From contig CM029627.1 in assembly GCA_017311315.1 (NCBI GenBank), positions 51,506,797 through 51,570,796 on the forward strand: a stretch of 64,000 nucleotides of DNA, read 5' to 3'. Below, piece after piece: positions 23,346-34,861 of this stretch; position 1 is the stretch's first letter; each line of letters opens with the position of its first letter. A program made the translations under genes and the position numbers. Origin of the DNA: Dendrocalamus latiflorus. Lineage: Eukaryota > Streptophyta > Magnoliopsida > Poales > Poaceae. The notes under the pieces are model-generated. The model made no database searches. It worked only from the letters and a program-made list of their open reading frames with translations, and was not told the DNA's origin.

Positions 23346-24264
23346 TGGAAGAAGGCGGCAGCATGGTGAAGATGATCGCCATCCTTGCCGCCAGCCCACT
23401 TCTGGCCGTTTCCGGTAAAATCCGCGCCCACCCCAAGTTCCCCATCCTTCCCTCTCTCTATTGCACCCCTCACTGGCCACCGCCGTTTGTCGACGACCGT
23501 CGAGTCCCGAGCGCCACCCCGCTGGTGAGGCCATGTCAGCCGTCGAGCTGACATGGCAGGTGATGTGGCCGCCACTCAATGCCACACGGGCGCCATGCAA
23601 GCACCAGCCACCCCCTTGCCACCCCGGCCACCCCTTCATCCGTGGACTCAGTCCACATAGACCGAGCCCACTGGTCAGTCTGAGTAAACCCAGGGCTAAC
23701 GTCATGTCGACGTCATAATTCTATTTTACAGTAGAAAAATAATTTAGCCAAAAATAAAATCCAGTGCTGACATCATAAATACCTTTTCCAATAGAAAAAT
23801 AATTCCAGAAAATCAGCCTTTTCCTTTTTTATCTGATTTTAAACTTCCGAGAGCCCGTTCTCCTTCATCGTAACTCCAATTGAGCCCATTCAAATTCCTA
23901 AATTCATAAAAAATTATAATCTATCCATTTATACCCTAATTTGGTTATTTGTAGTGTATTTAAATTTATGTGGATTTTATTTGAGTTTGGTGGGTTATTT
24001 TCACGTGTAGACTAGACGATTCAGAAGAATTCTTCGACGACGATTTGCACCCAGAAGAGCAAGGCAAGTCTCACACCTTGACCATGTTGATCCCAATTTG
24101 CAAATACATTTTTTTAAAATTATATTGCATGCATATGTTTAATCAAGTATTTCAATTCCAATTTTAAACTTAGTTAAATACCAATTGTTATTGACACCTT
24201 TGACCTTGTGAAACAATATACTTTGTCACCCTAGAATCAAACTCTAGTTAGTACACTAGTATTG
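23346..24264 (+). mobile_element. Older, related Gypsy LTR, 5'/middle portion
   Basis: The segment parallels 21500-21900 of the complete LTR: GTAACTCCAATTGAGCC with CATTCAAATT, then a TAGACTAGACGAT leader, GAAGAGCAAGGCAAGTCTC, and an AT-rich tail. The solo LTR at 19746-23345 landed in this older copy, whose left part may be 19500-19745. It ends at 24264, where an LTR fragment in the opposite orientation begins. Confidence 0.55.
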
Positions 24265-24640
24265 TGTCGGATCCCGGAGCAGCAACCCCATGACCCTCTG
24301 TGTAAATCGCACTATCCTAGGAAAAGCTAGTGCACACAGGGTTAACAGGGATGCATATCTCACATAACAACCACACTTTATTATATAGCAAGGTATGGGC
24401 CTTATGGCCAAGTTTACAATAACAGCATAAAGTAGACAGCGGAAGATAAGCAAAGCAGCAGCCCATCCAACCTTCCCACAGGCGAATGACTGTAAGACAT
24501 GGCCTATTCGTTGCAATCCTCACCGTAGTCGTCAAAGGCTTCCTCTGGAAAGAAGTTAAATTGAGCAACGTGAGAACATAAAGTACTCCACAAGTTACAC
24601 TAGGAGTTTAACAGAGTTAACACATGCATAAGGAGTATCA
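24265..24640 (-). mobile_element. Gypsy-type LTR 3' portion, minus orientation
   Basis: It begins TGTCGGATCCCGG, the reverse complement of the family's GGGATCCGACA end. CTAGTGCACACAG and AGTACTCCACAAGTTACACT follow, matching 10220-10451 and 22960-23345 in reverse. The LTR is cut off where CACTA sequence begins at about 24650. Confidence 0.7.
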
Positions 24641-24649
24641 AAGGAAGGC

Positions 24650-25092
24650 ATAATATTGTTAATTGCATAAAAGGCAACGATTGTCATGATATATATGTGA
24701 TCTGCTGGTGTTGTTTTATTCATCTGTGTGATTTATGTAATGATTGTCCTGTGCTATATACGTGATCTTGCTTGTTTTCAGAGGGCATGACTAGCATATC
24801 CTGAGGCTAGCCCAAAAAGAGCAAATAAAATCGCTTTTTAAATAGCTATCACAGACGGTTTGGTGTTCTAAACCGTCTGTGATATATATCACAGACAGTT
24901 TCAAACACTGAACCGTCTATGATATCAACAGACGGTTTGTGATATTAACCATCTGTATTGTAAGTTATCACAGACAGCGTGGGAGCCGTCTGTGATAACC
25001 ACTATTATCACTGACACATAAAGACAGACGGTTGAGGAACCGTCTGTGATGACGGTTCTGAATTGTCTGTGATGACCTTTTCTGTAGTAGTG
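24650..25092 (+). mobile_element. CACTA terminal fragment (3'-side end)
   Basis: The right end at 25092 reads TTTTCTGTAGTAGTG, the complement of CACTACTACAGAAAA. Six or more CAGACGG palindromes lie at 24847-25075. The inner part (24720-24845: ATGATTGTCCTGTGCTATAT ... GCATGACTAGCATATCCTGA) is the reverse complement of 37020-37130 in the large CACTA element, which places this as the end adjoining the Ulp1-like gene. Everything further inside is missing. Confidence 0.85.
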
Positions 25093-25269
25093 CATTTTGC
25101 TTGGTTTTTGTTAGATCTTTCCTTGTGAATGATTGATCTCTGATCTTCATAGCTTCTAATAGCTATTAGAGTAAAGAGCTTTATTTTCTTCTTTAGAAAA
25201 GATTTGAAAAAGGTTTTAATCATGTTGCTCCTATTCACCCCTCTCCAATCTCCATTCTCGGTCCGACAG
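25093..25269 (+). mobile_element. Copia LTR 3' end fragment
   Basis: The block ends CTATTCACCCCTCTCCAATC and then CATTCTCGGTCCGACA, the usual close of a grass Copia LTR. Only about 180 bp are present, between the CACTA terminus and unique sequence. Confidence 0.5.
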
Positions 25270-26789
25270 GTGACCATTAAAATATCTTCACCATTTTTTT
25301 AAATATTAATGAATTTCATGTAATTTAGGATGTTAGGTTATTAGCTAGCGCCTCTGCCTCCGCCGTCACTTTAGTTTAAGTGGTGGTATACTAAACCGTA
25401 TTTTTTAAAACATCATATTTACAAAAACTAATAATACCATATTTACCATATGTACTAAACCGTATTTACCAAAAATACCGAACGAACAGGCCCCACCGAG
25501 GACCGCAGGCGAGGGCGAGCTCCATGCCCGCGGCCTGCCTCGGAGCTAGAGCTGCGTCGACGGTGGCCCAATGGGGACAGCCGCCGCAGAGCAGCTTCCA
25601 TCATCGGGCCACTTGAGTAACTTCGTGGGGCATGTATCAAATCCGTGGTGCTACCCTGAAGAACGGCCCGTTTGAACCCATCAAATGGGACTCTTGCTTC
25701 ATCCTCCTTTTCAGATCACCATTGAAAAGTGGCCCATCAGATGGGACTGGTTCCTGAACAAGCGGCTGGCCGCTTCGGTAAAGCCACTCCAGTCCAGTGG
25801 AGTGGACGACTGCTACTGTCAGTGCAACGTCGGCCACTACGCTCGAGCGCGGCCGGCGAAGAGACAGGCGGCGGACGGGTTGCCCGCCGTCGAGGACCCT
25901 AAGGCCAGACAGGTAACCACCGCCAAGGATAAGATTTCTGCGGAGTTTGTGTTCTTTAATAAGTCATTTACTTTAGTTTTTTAGCAAGGGTTCTTGGTCC
26001 CCGTTTACCACCATCGTGTTCTTGATTCTTCACACCCAAGAGCTCATCGTCACTCGTTTGGAGTGGTATATGTTTGGATGAATCTGTTCTTCTTTTTTTC
26101 AGCTCCTGATTTTACTGGCCGGATGCTACATTAGGGTTTAACTTTTTTTTCGTCATTTCTATTTCCTAACTGTTTCGATAGAAAATTTTTTTACTTGTTG
26201 TGCAACCAAAGACTTGGTTTAGTTTTTGGATTCCAGGGTGGAACGCTTAGAATGAGATGTGATTGGGCGTTTCGAAATCCTAATTCATGGAAAAATATAG
26301 TCTTTTGTTTTGGACGGGGCGAAAAACAAAATCTTAAGTTGGGTCAGGAGCAAAAGAGCAAAGATTTCTAGAAAGTAAGGCGATCATGGTGATGATTTTC
26401 TCACAGGAAGCCAACTGACGTATATTATAACCATAGGAACAACATTTCCATGTTGAAATGGGGAAATATTTTGTATCCATTCATAGGGGTTTTACAAGTT
26501 ACATCCCGTGTGTTTGTTCTAATATTCCCAAATCAATCCTAACTATTGTGATAGAAGGATTCATCTTGTCTCCCTGTCCTTCACAATAATTCTACTACTT
26601 TTCCCTGATGCAGATGCCTCTCAGCAAGATGGCGCGGACGGAGTGGCCATGATCATGGTCGGACCTCCCATGAGAGCTCGTCGGCCTAGTCCTCCATCGC
26701 CTCCTGGCCCAAGTCGGCCGCATCCGCATCGCCGCTGTGTGCCCACAGTGGTGCTCTGCCGCACGCGCGTCTCGCGCTTTCGGATGGTG
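25270..26789. other. Unresolved segment with two GC-rich exon-like blocks
   Basis: Two GC-rich blocks (25480-25930 and 26620-26790) are separated by AT-rich DNA. The first contains a 99-codon plus-strand frame (25685-25984) followed by a possible donor (CAGGTAACC near 25913). The second follows a good acceptor (TTTTCCCTGATGCAG, about 26613). They could be exons of a small gene or a captured gene fragment. I recognise no domain in either. Confidence 0.3.
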
Positions 26790-27024
26790 CCTTCAGCAAG
26801 TCCTTTCAGCTTTAAAAACTACTTTTTACTTTTTCTAACTAGCTTTCAATCAAAATATCTTTTCAAAACAGAGTCTACAAATTGATTGTAATACATACTA
26901 TAGTGACTTTATTTATGTAAGCTAAAACCGCACGTGAGTTTCTGTTACTCCGTATTCTCTCTTGCGAACAGCCCAAAAATCATAAGTTACAATATAAATC
27001 ATAAACTAAAATAAAAAAACAGGC
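26790..27024. mobile_element. MITE-like repeat, family 2, copy 1
   Basis: This shares an ordered set of motifs with 34862-35105, 35485-35725 and 50427-50674: CTAGCTTTCAA.C, GGTCTACAAGTTAATTGTAG (or a variant), GCTAAAACCGCACGTGAGT, TTCTGTTACTCCGTA, AAACAGCC. It ends AAAACAGGCC, complementary to the GGCCTGTTCTTTT start of another copy. Confidence 0.65.
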
Positions 27025-27032
27025 CTTATAAT

Positions 27033-27893
27033 TAGGGATGCAAACGGATCGAATACGGACGGATAATGTCTCTACCATATTTGTTTTCATATTTTTTTTC
27101 TTGGATGCGGATATGAATACAGATACCGCGGATACGAATACAAATACGAATAATATCAAATACAGATACGGAGCAAATACGAATCGAAACAAATACGGTC
27201 ACGAATATTTATCAGAACATAAAAAAACCCCTTAAACTATACATCCAAAATCAATGAAAACACATAAATAGTTTATCTTGTCAAAACATTCATAAAATCT
27301 AAACAAGCATAAGTATTATTATCCACAATAGTCATACCGTTATACATATTTTAAATCTTCAAGTGGTAGTTAATTTTTTTCAAAAGTCCTAAATAATTCT
27401 TAATGGATTTCTACCATTTATATGTGACTAATAAATTAATTAAGTATTTAAATTTGCATCAAAATGAGTTAAACAGGAGCACATCAATTAATCGGTACAA
27501 ATTTAATCCACCGACAATATTAAATTTATTTTTTAATAAACATAAATATTTGCTAGTGGTGTTTGTAATTTAATATGACTAAGGAACCTAATGCCTAGTG
27601 GTAATGGAGGCTTATGGCTTGGTTGGGCTAGTGGCAGGGGAGATAAGAGAGGCTGACTTGGGCTGGGTAATGTTGGGCTGAAATTCCGGATATCTGTTTT
27701 CGTATTATCCGGATAATCTGTATTCGTATCTGTATTCGCCGAATATCAGGCCTACTGTATTCGTATCTGTATCCGACAAAAAAATCCGCATTCGTATCCG
27801 ATCCGAGAATTATCCGAAAAATCCGATCCGACATAATCCGTATCTATTTTTATCTGAATCGGTCGGAAACTAACCGATCCGTTTTCACCCCTA
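27033..27893. mobile_element. hAT-type non-autonomous element, 861 bp
   Basis: The termini are TAGGGATGCAAACGGATCG on the left and, reversed, TAGGGGTGAAAACGGATCG on the right, 17 of 19 bases matching. The flanks are CTTATAAT (27025-27032) and CTTATAAC (27894-27901), an 8-bp target duplication with one mismatch, as expected for hAT. The sub-terminal 200 bp on each side are packed with ATACGAATAC or GTATTCGTATC motifs in opposite orientation. No transposase is encoded. Confidence 0.9.
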
Positions 27894-28199
27894 CTTATAA
27901 CATTCTCCGGAGCAACCTACGCTAATTGCGCCGGCTATAACAACTTTTGTGACAACTAATAAAGCATGTACCCATGTAATTGGATCTTGGGATTCGTTTG
28001 TGTTGGGCCATGCATGCACCACGTGTTGCTACTGAAGAAAGGGCCGTTTTTTACACTTTTACTGAGCGTTTTGTGGCCTCCTGGCTTGAAGCTGATGGAT
28101 ACTTGTGTTCTTTACTGTAAGACTTAGTCTCCATTACTATCAATACCGAGTGGCAATTGACATGTCTTTGCAGCACTCACCATGTTGCATGCAATTAAT

Positions 28200-28295
28200 A
28201 TAGCATGGCTTCTCCCGTTCTGTACAGTCAAGGCTGTGGGATTTACTGGATTTCCAAGCTCGTGCGTGTTCCTTTGTGTGTTCATTCAGCTGTGC
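28200..28295 (+). repeat. 95-bp direct repeat, left copy
   Basis: The block with GGGATTTACTGGATTTCCAA and GTGTTCATTCAGCTGTGCA recurs at 30592-30690 with about 10 differences. About 2.3 kb lies between the copies, including the UXS fragment. Confidence 0.85.
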
Positions 28296-28299
28296 AGGG

Positions 28300-29900
28300 T
28301 TCCTTTGTGCGTATTCACCATGCTGCATGCGATTAATATACCATACATTGGCAAAGTTATGATAAAAATAGAGGGCAGACTCAGTATCTCGAAGGACTAA
28401 GCTAAATTAACATAAATATAGTATTTTACTCTTGCGTAATCCAAATTTATACGTGAATAGAAGAGAAGTAAAGCACAAAAAGAGAATAATACAATGAAAG
28501 TATCTCAGTAATAGAAAGCGCATTCCGAAAATAAATAAATATACTTCCAGTGGACAGAGATCAGTCATATACATATCAAAAGTAGCAATACTAGCTGTTG
28601 TGGCTACTGACCAAACAGTAAAGTAGGAGGTAGTGTAGTCGAGATGATGGATGAACAATGCTTGCCCCTCCCCTATGTCCAGGGCCTGTATATATATTTC
28701 CATGAAGTGTATTTTATAACCCTATCCTTACACTCATGTGCCCTCTATAGGGGTATCTACGTCATTACACACATCCCCTTTTGGGCTTTACAACCCCTTA
28801 GCAGGCCGGAGGGGTTAGGTGGGGGCCACCCCTACAACACTAGCTTAAATCACAAGGCAATTCAGAAACTAATATGAACTAGCTCCAAAGAAAATATTCT
28901 AACTTTGTCCCTTCTTGCTAAAAGGCATATATAAACAATAACAGTGAGGTAAATGAACAACACCATCCATATTCAGGGCTTTAGTTTTGCTTTACACTGA
29001 ATATGAATATGTTTACACTATAAATCTAACATCACGCTGCCCAAGATCCAGGGCTTTAGTTTTGTTTTACACTGAATGAATATGTTTAAACTAGGAATTT
29101 AACATAAGCAAGTTCCTGATCATATCACTATACTTAAGAAGGTCAAACTCCATTACACAAAATTAAAAACTTTGATAGGAACAAGAGAATACCCAAAATT
29201 TAACAGGGGAATGCAGTGTATGTGCAAAACCAATGAAATCACATATTGAGCATATCCACAGCACATGGCATACTATAGCCAATGTAGCAAAGGGTTTAGC
29301 CAACTTTACTAAACATATCTCATGATATTGCAATACATAATCTCTCACATTTCCTTACCTACTTTCACTTGCAAAAGTAGCACAATGTCGTTTAAAGTGT
29401 GTTTTTGTTTTCGTGGTATGAAGCAAATAAAGCCATTAGCATGCTCAATTTCCACATACCTCATATGAAAAGGACTTCTGTGAAGCTAATCATTGTTTCA
29501 GGTAGCTAGTGGAGAAAGAAAACAACATGGTGATTAACATAACAAATCAAACAATGAGTAAACAGATAAAGCAATGATTACACACGAGCAACTACTTGTA
29601 GATTAAGCAGTACCATTCAAAGATAACAAACTTAACAAAGCAATAAGAATAGGAAATGCTAATATCCAAGCCTTAATTAAGTGTTTTTGTAAGATCCTCG
29701 GGAAGTCGATGCTCCTCACTATTAGTGGGGATGATCAACAAAATGTAATTCTCAACAGGTCATAAATTGACGGGCAGGGAACCTAGCATGGTTCACACAA
29801 GAAAATGAACAAACACCTAGCGTGCACACCAAACAAAGGTCAATATCGTGAACCGCAACAAGCAAGCAACGCAATGATCAATGCCACGTGATCTCGTCTG
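28300..29900. other. AT-rich intergenic DNA
   Basis: No gene was recognised. CCAGGGCTTTAGTTTTG with TTTACACTGAAT occurs twice (near 28975 and 29045), a 70-bp spaced direct repeat. The segment 28640-28850 holds short Pro-rich frames without a known domain. Confidence 0.4.
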
Positions 29901-29903
29901 TAC

Positions 29904-30172
29904 CTCGTGCTTCTCATTCTTCATGAGCTTATCGATGAGGTGCAAGTCGATGAATCTAGCTCCACCGGTGACCAAGATCCACAGGTTCGCCTGCCCAGTA
30001 CCTAATCCCCAAATTAGCACTGATTGATCAAAAGCATGAACAATTAATCATCGAGATCCAGAGATCAGATCCCCACTCATACCTGGAAGAACCTAATGAA
30101 GCAAAGCAGCGAGGGCGTCAGAGGTGGGCGGGTGGTGTGCTCATTGTTTCCATTGGCCTCCTTCTGCCCCAT
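29904..30172 (-). pseudogene. UDP-glucuronate decarboxylase (UXS) gene fragment, two exons
   Basis: Exon 1 (30172-30083) encodes MGQKEANGNNEHTT...FIRFFQ and ends at GT. Exon 2 (29990-29904) encodes ANLWILVTGGARFIDLHLID and KLMKNEKHE, then GTACAG. The exons join in phase across a 91-bp intron with GT...AG borders. This matches the N-terminus of plant cytosolic UXS enzymes, which make UDP-xylose from UDP-glucuronate. The dinucleotide-binding loop (family GGAGFIG) here reads GGARFID, losing two glycines. The remaining ~280 residues, including the YxxxK catalytic motif, are absent. The preserved intron shows a DNA-level copy. It is a captured or duplicated fragment in a repeat mosaic. Confidence 0.8.
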
Positions 30173-30357
30173 CGTGTCGAGCACTTGATCTATAAGACTG
30201 CAACACCACCACCCATAGATCCACCACCCGACCAAAATCGTCAGAAAACCACACGCCAAATTCCCAACCCAACACGAAATGAACGATATCGGAATGGATC
30301 ACGGAGGAGAAAGCATCGGAATGCTCATCGGAAAAGCGGTGGCATTGGGATTGGACC

Positions 30358-30474
30358 TTAGTTTGGACACGAGGAACACCATGACATAGCCCAACCAACC
30401 AGAGATGAGCAATCTAGCAACTTGTTGAGAGAGTTGGGGTCCTCAAAGGAGGCCAAGACGGCGATCCTCTCCAG
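30358..30474 (-). other. Exon-like open segment upstream of the UXS fragment
   Basis: The minus strand reads LERIAVLASFEDPNSLNKLL for 20 codons, then CSSLVGWAMSW, then a stop. The first part looks like genuine coding sequence, but I cannot name the family. Its position before the UXS first exon suggests a chimeric transcript or a second captured fragment. Confidence 0.3.
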
Positions 30475-30591
30475 CCTGCGGCCACCACCCAGATCTGCTC
30501 AGTGCCTTGGCCAGAGGGGTGGGGGTGGGAGTTTTGGGGCTGGTAGGAGGGTAAGCCTGATGAAGCCCACCTAGTGGATCTGCCCCAGATA

Positions 30592-30690
30592 ACATGGCTT
30601 CTCATGTTGAAGGCTATGGGATTTATTGGATTTCCAAGCTCGTGCATGTTCTTGTGTGTGTTCATTCAGCTGTGCAAGGTTTTAGCTATG
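30592..30690 (+). repeat. 95-bp direct repeat, right copy
   Basis: Partner of 28200-28295: GGCTTCTCATGTTGAAGGCT, then the shared GATTTCCAAGCTCGTGCATG and CATTCAGCTGTGCAAGG. Confidence 0.85.
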
Positions 30691-30832
30691 ACTACTATTA
30701 TGTTAGGCTAATGCCAATGACAATTATCTACAATCTGCATTCATGTGGTATGCATGTCCGTGTTGGCATTCATGCGCTCATAAGCCTCTTATCCTATGCC
30801 AACATATAGTTCAATTGCAACTTCCATCTTGT

Positions 30833-31440
30833 TGGGATATGAGTCGGCTACACTAGCATAAATTAATATTTTCTACCGCATAAACCAGAAAATCATGCAA
30901 GTAAGAGATCATAGATCATTACCACTAGACACGCAGTGCAACAGAAGTAGAGTTGAAGTGGCCAAATCAACAAAGCGTGCATCGGTGTAGTGGAAGTAGT
31001 TGATCATCCTCTGGCCAACCGTCTCCTCCCCGCGATCGTTCCAATCAATGCCACAGTCGTAGCAGCGTCTCTAGCAACATCCATACATCCAGGGATGGAA
31101 TGTCGTGCATCATTGTGCTAGCACCAGTGCGCACGGTAGGGATTCTGAGAGGTGGCAGCTAGGGTTTCGATGGGTGTGTTAGGGGATCCCTCCCTTAACC
31201 CTCACACCTCTCTTTATATAGCATTCAATCGAATTCTTATCTGACACAATCAGATATCATATCCAACTCGGAAAGTCTCAGGCTGGATCTTTATCCAATA
31301 CGAGTAGAAATCATATTCCACTCAGAGTCTATCATCTAGACCCTTATTGTTCTAACTTGCTAAGTGTATGACCCTGTAGGTTCATGTATTTTTTGCCATG
31401 GGCCAAAAACTTCTTTCCAGTCCACATATGTCTCATTAAG
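30833..31440 (-). mobile_element. Copia 3' LTR, minus orientation
   Basis: The outer end begins TGTTGGGATATGAG (minus-strand end ...CCCAACA). A TATA motif (GCTATATAAAG on the minus strand) lies near 31225, followed by a leader with GAAACCCTAGCTGCC. The inner boundary, set at about 31440, is uncertain. The LTR abuts the deleted Copia coding region on its right. Confidence 0.6.
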
Positions 31441-31458
31441 TAAATATAGCAGTGTCTA

Positions 31459-32951
31459 CTAAAGTCGTCGATAAATATTATAAAGTATTAAAACACCTCT
31501 GGCTGTTGAGCTCATTAGTCCACATATATCTGAATATACTAAGGCCAACAAGTCATTTGCCCTCTCACCTACACCAATAAAAGGTGTCTTAGTCATTTTG
31601 CCAAAAAAAACAAGACTCGTGTGTTTCAAATGATTCAAAGTCAAATGATTTTAGATGACCAACTTTATAGAGCTTCACCATGCACTTCTTATTTATGTAA
31701 CCCAAACAATAATACCAAATATAAATATGATTCAAATAATTAAGCCGAAGTATTTTAGCATTAATGTTATAGATAGGCATGTCCTTAAGATTTAAAGCAT
31801 ATAATCCATTCATCAATGGAGCATAACCATACAGTATATCATTCAAATAAATTGAACAGCAATTGTTCTTTATGCTGAACTCATAACATTCTGCTCCTAA
31901 ATATGAAGTAGAAATAATATTTTTACCTAAGGCGGGAGCATAATAACAATTATTTAATTTTAAAACTAATCATGAGGGTAAAGATAATGGTAAAGTGCCA
32001 ACAGCCAACATAGCAACTATTGCTCCATTGCCCACGTGAAGATCAACCTCAACACTTGCTAAACTCGTACTCCTTATTAGTCCTTGCATTGAATTATAAA
32101 TATGAGTAATCGATCCATTATCAAATACCCACGAACCAATATGAAAAGTAGCATGCAGATTTATTTCTATAACATTTATACTTGAAGTAGAAGTCTTACT
32201 TCCCTTCTTCCAGTTCTACCAAGTATTTCTTGTAGTTCCTCTTTCAATGTCCAGTCCCTTGGCAATGGTAGAAAATAGTATCAGGTGCAATGCCAATTAT
32301 GAGCTTCTAAAACTTACATTTGATATTCGAGATCACATCTTGAGTTTTGCCCATACCCTTTCTTTTTCCTAAAGCATTAGACTTCTTATTTTTGAAGTTA
32401 GTAGTCTTCTAAATCATCATCACATGATTAGAGATTTTCTTAATGCTCTCCTCTACTGACTTTAGCATCCCATCAACTCGGTCATTGACTTCTCCATGCC
32501 ATTCATATGAAAATTCAAAATAACTAGCTCAAACCTCAGAGGGAACGATTAGAGAATCACATCAGTAACCAACTCCTGGCTAAGGGGAAAAACCAAGCTT
32601 TTCTAAACCCTCGATGTAACAAATCATCTTGATTACATGAAGGATGACCAGACTTCCTTTAGCTAACTTGTACGCAAACAATGATTTAAAGGTGTTGTAC
32701 GTTTCAGCTCTTGCTTGGTTCTCAAACATACCTTTAAGACCCACAACCATATTGCCGACATCTATCTTCTTATATTGCTTTTGAAGCTCAAAATTCATGG
32801 TGAAAGGTATGAGATAGTTAATTTCAACTGAGTCATTGTAATGCTTCTCATACTTATTCTTTTGAGCACGAGTAGTATCTTCAAGTATTTCATTTAGATA
32901 TGGAATCTCTAGAACATATTCCTTCTTTTGTTGCTTCAGAACAATTCTCAA
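31459..32951 (-). pseudogene. Copia gag-protease-integrase remnant, internally deleted
   Basis: Three decayed blocks appear in 5'-3' order on the minus strand. 32951-32580 is gag (KQQKKEYVLEIPYLNEIL, MNFELQKQYK, MVVGLKGMFENQARAETYN, YIEGLEKLGF). About 31846-31590 is the GAG-pre-integrase region (YCLGYINKKCMVKL, ESFETHESC). 31644-31459 is the integrase start (GKMTKTPFIGVGERANDLLA, YSDICGLMSSTARG). The frames differ and contain stops. The integrase catalytic core, reverse transcriptase and RNase H are deleted; the LTR follows directly. Confidence 0.88.
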
Positions 32952-32959
32952 GTTGCAGG

Positions 32960-34860
32960 TTAAAACTGAGTGTGAAGAAAGTAGATTGTGATATTTTCTA
33001 CAACATAAAAAGTATATGTAAAAAATTCAGCACTATATTTATGTGAAATCTTCTATTAAACAATTTAACAAAAGGTACTCCTATTATATGTTTAAAAATC
33101 ATATTCCCTCTAGTAACATATAGTAAGTCAATATCCGTATTTCACTAAATCATAGTGAGATTTGGCATTAATACTAGGAATCTAGCGACATAGGTAAGCA
33201 ACTTCTTACTAATTATATCACATATAACTCTTGTTTATTAAGTAACATTTATATATCCTGACGTCAACACTATGCTCTTAGATAAGTTTCCGTAGATGTA
33301 TTGAAACCAAACTAGCTTAGCTTGTAGCCGACAGCCTGCTAGGTGCGTCGCCGGAGACAGCTGCCCCGCGGTCATCGTCGGCAGGCGGCGCTGGTGGCTA
33401 GGCAACGTGTAGTACAACTCCGTAGGCCACTATAACCCAAAAGCGAGAAAAGCGGCCCAAAACAGAACCACACACGGCCCAAATAACCTCAAACGGGTCA
33501 ACCCATCAGAGGCCTGCACGGACGTCTCCATCGATGTTGCCATGAGCCGGCAGCAGCGAAATTCCGACGCGTCATGGAGCAATGGGAATGTAACAGGTCG
33601 TGATCATACTACTGGTGAAATGGGGAATACGTATGTACATGGTCTAGAGCCTTGTATAGAAGCTAGTAGCCGTCATGGAGAAAGAGGGCTCACTTTTCTT
33701 GACTATATTCTGAACAAGACATCACAATTTATGACTCGTTATTTCAATTTTCTTGACTATAATCTGAACAAGACATCACAATTTATGACTCGTTATTTCG
33801 AAAACAGGGAGCTGAGATGAGCTGGACGATACAGATCAAAAGATAATGATTTCATCATTAGCCTCCCTATATAAAGATGCTACATCAAAAATTTATGACT
33901 CAATTTCGCAGGATCAATATGATTAATTATGTTCATAGCTTAACTGGACTCCCTAAATTACGAACGTTCCAGATGAATCGATCAAGCAGACTTTACATCT
34001 AGGGGTTGAAGATGCAACGAACTGTGATTGGCTAGCTTCTTTCAATTATTTGCAATATGTGCTGTTAACCTAATCATCGCCAGTTCAATGATCAGACGAG
34101 TACGGTTCATTTTTATGATTAGTATCTGAGAACTTAATTGTGTGCAAAGACAACTATATGTAGGCATTAGCATGCGCTTTTATGCTTCCTCAGAACCTAG
34201 ATTGCACTTTTTTTTGAAAGTGTTGTTAACACCGGAATAGTTAGTGATTGGCTGATTGAAAATCAGACATCAATATGCTTTGAAATTTATGCTTTGAGAG
34301 GCGCTAGGCAGCGGGTGTTATGCTTTTAACTTCCTTTTCTTAAAAAAGAAACTTGCTTTTCACTAAAGAGAGCACTAAAGCACCTTGCATAGGTATTTTG
34401 TTTTGTTTTGATTTGATTGTTCTTGTACACCAATCTAGCATTGGTGAATCTAGCTTACTCCCTCCATCCTCGTTTACTCGATGCTTTAAACATTGCTACA
34501 ATCACCATTACATTCCTTAATTTGACCCTTATTTTTTTTCTAATTACATGTTAGCAGAATACATAAAAGAAATACAATGATGCATAAGCACTTTGATGTC
34601 TACTAATATAATTTTTATACCATAAATCTAAATAATTTAATGTATATTAGTGATCAAAGTTATAAAAGGTTGAATGCAAAAGGGTATGACGGAATTAAGT
34701 ACTAACCTAAGTGAGTTCCTCCATTTCTCTCATAATTCTCTAGTGGGAGCACAAGCGCCCGCTGCTATTTTTTTCCCCCTTTCGGGACCCGCCGCTATTT
34801 GTAGCAATACTAGAATACAAATTTGTTGAACAGAGCTGTTCAAATGGAGGAATGCTTGCA
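32960..34860. other. Intergenic DNA without recognised genes
   Basis: The DNA is AT-rich with a short GC-rich pocket at 33320-33560 that has no known domain. A 93-codon frame at 33542-33820 is created mostly by the duplicated 52-bp block noted separately. Nothing else is supportable. Confidence 0.4.
33697..33800 (+). repeat. 52-bp tandem duplication
   Basis: TTTCTTGACTATA..CTGAAC followed by AAGACATCACAATTTATGAC and TCGTTATTTC occurs twice back to back (from 33697 and from 33749). The copies differ at two bases. A third partial match (AAAATTTATGACTCAATTTCG) lies near 33889. Confidence 0.85.
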
Positions 34861-34861
34861 G

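Noticed and set aside
23277..23718. Overlapping ORFs on both strands at the border of the solo LTR
   Set aside because: They cross the LTR boundary and target duplication, so they cannot be an ancestral gene.
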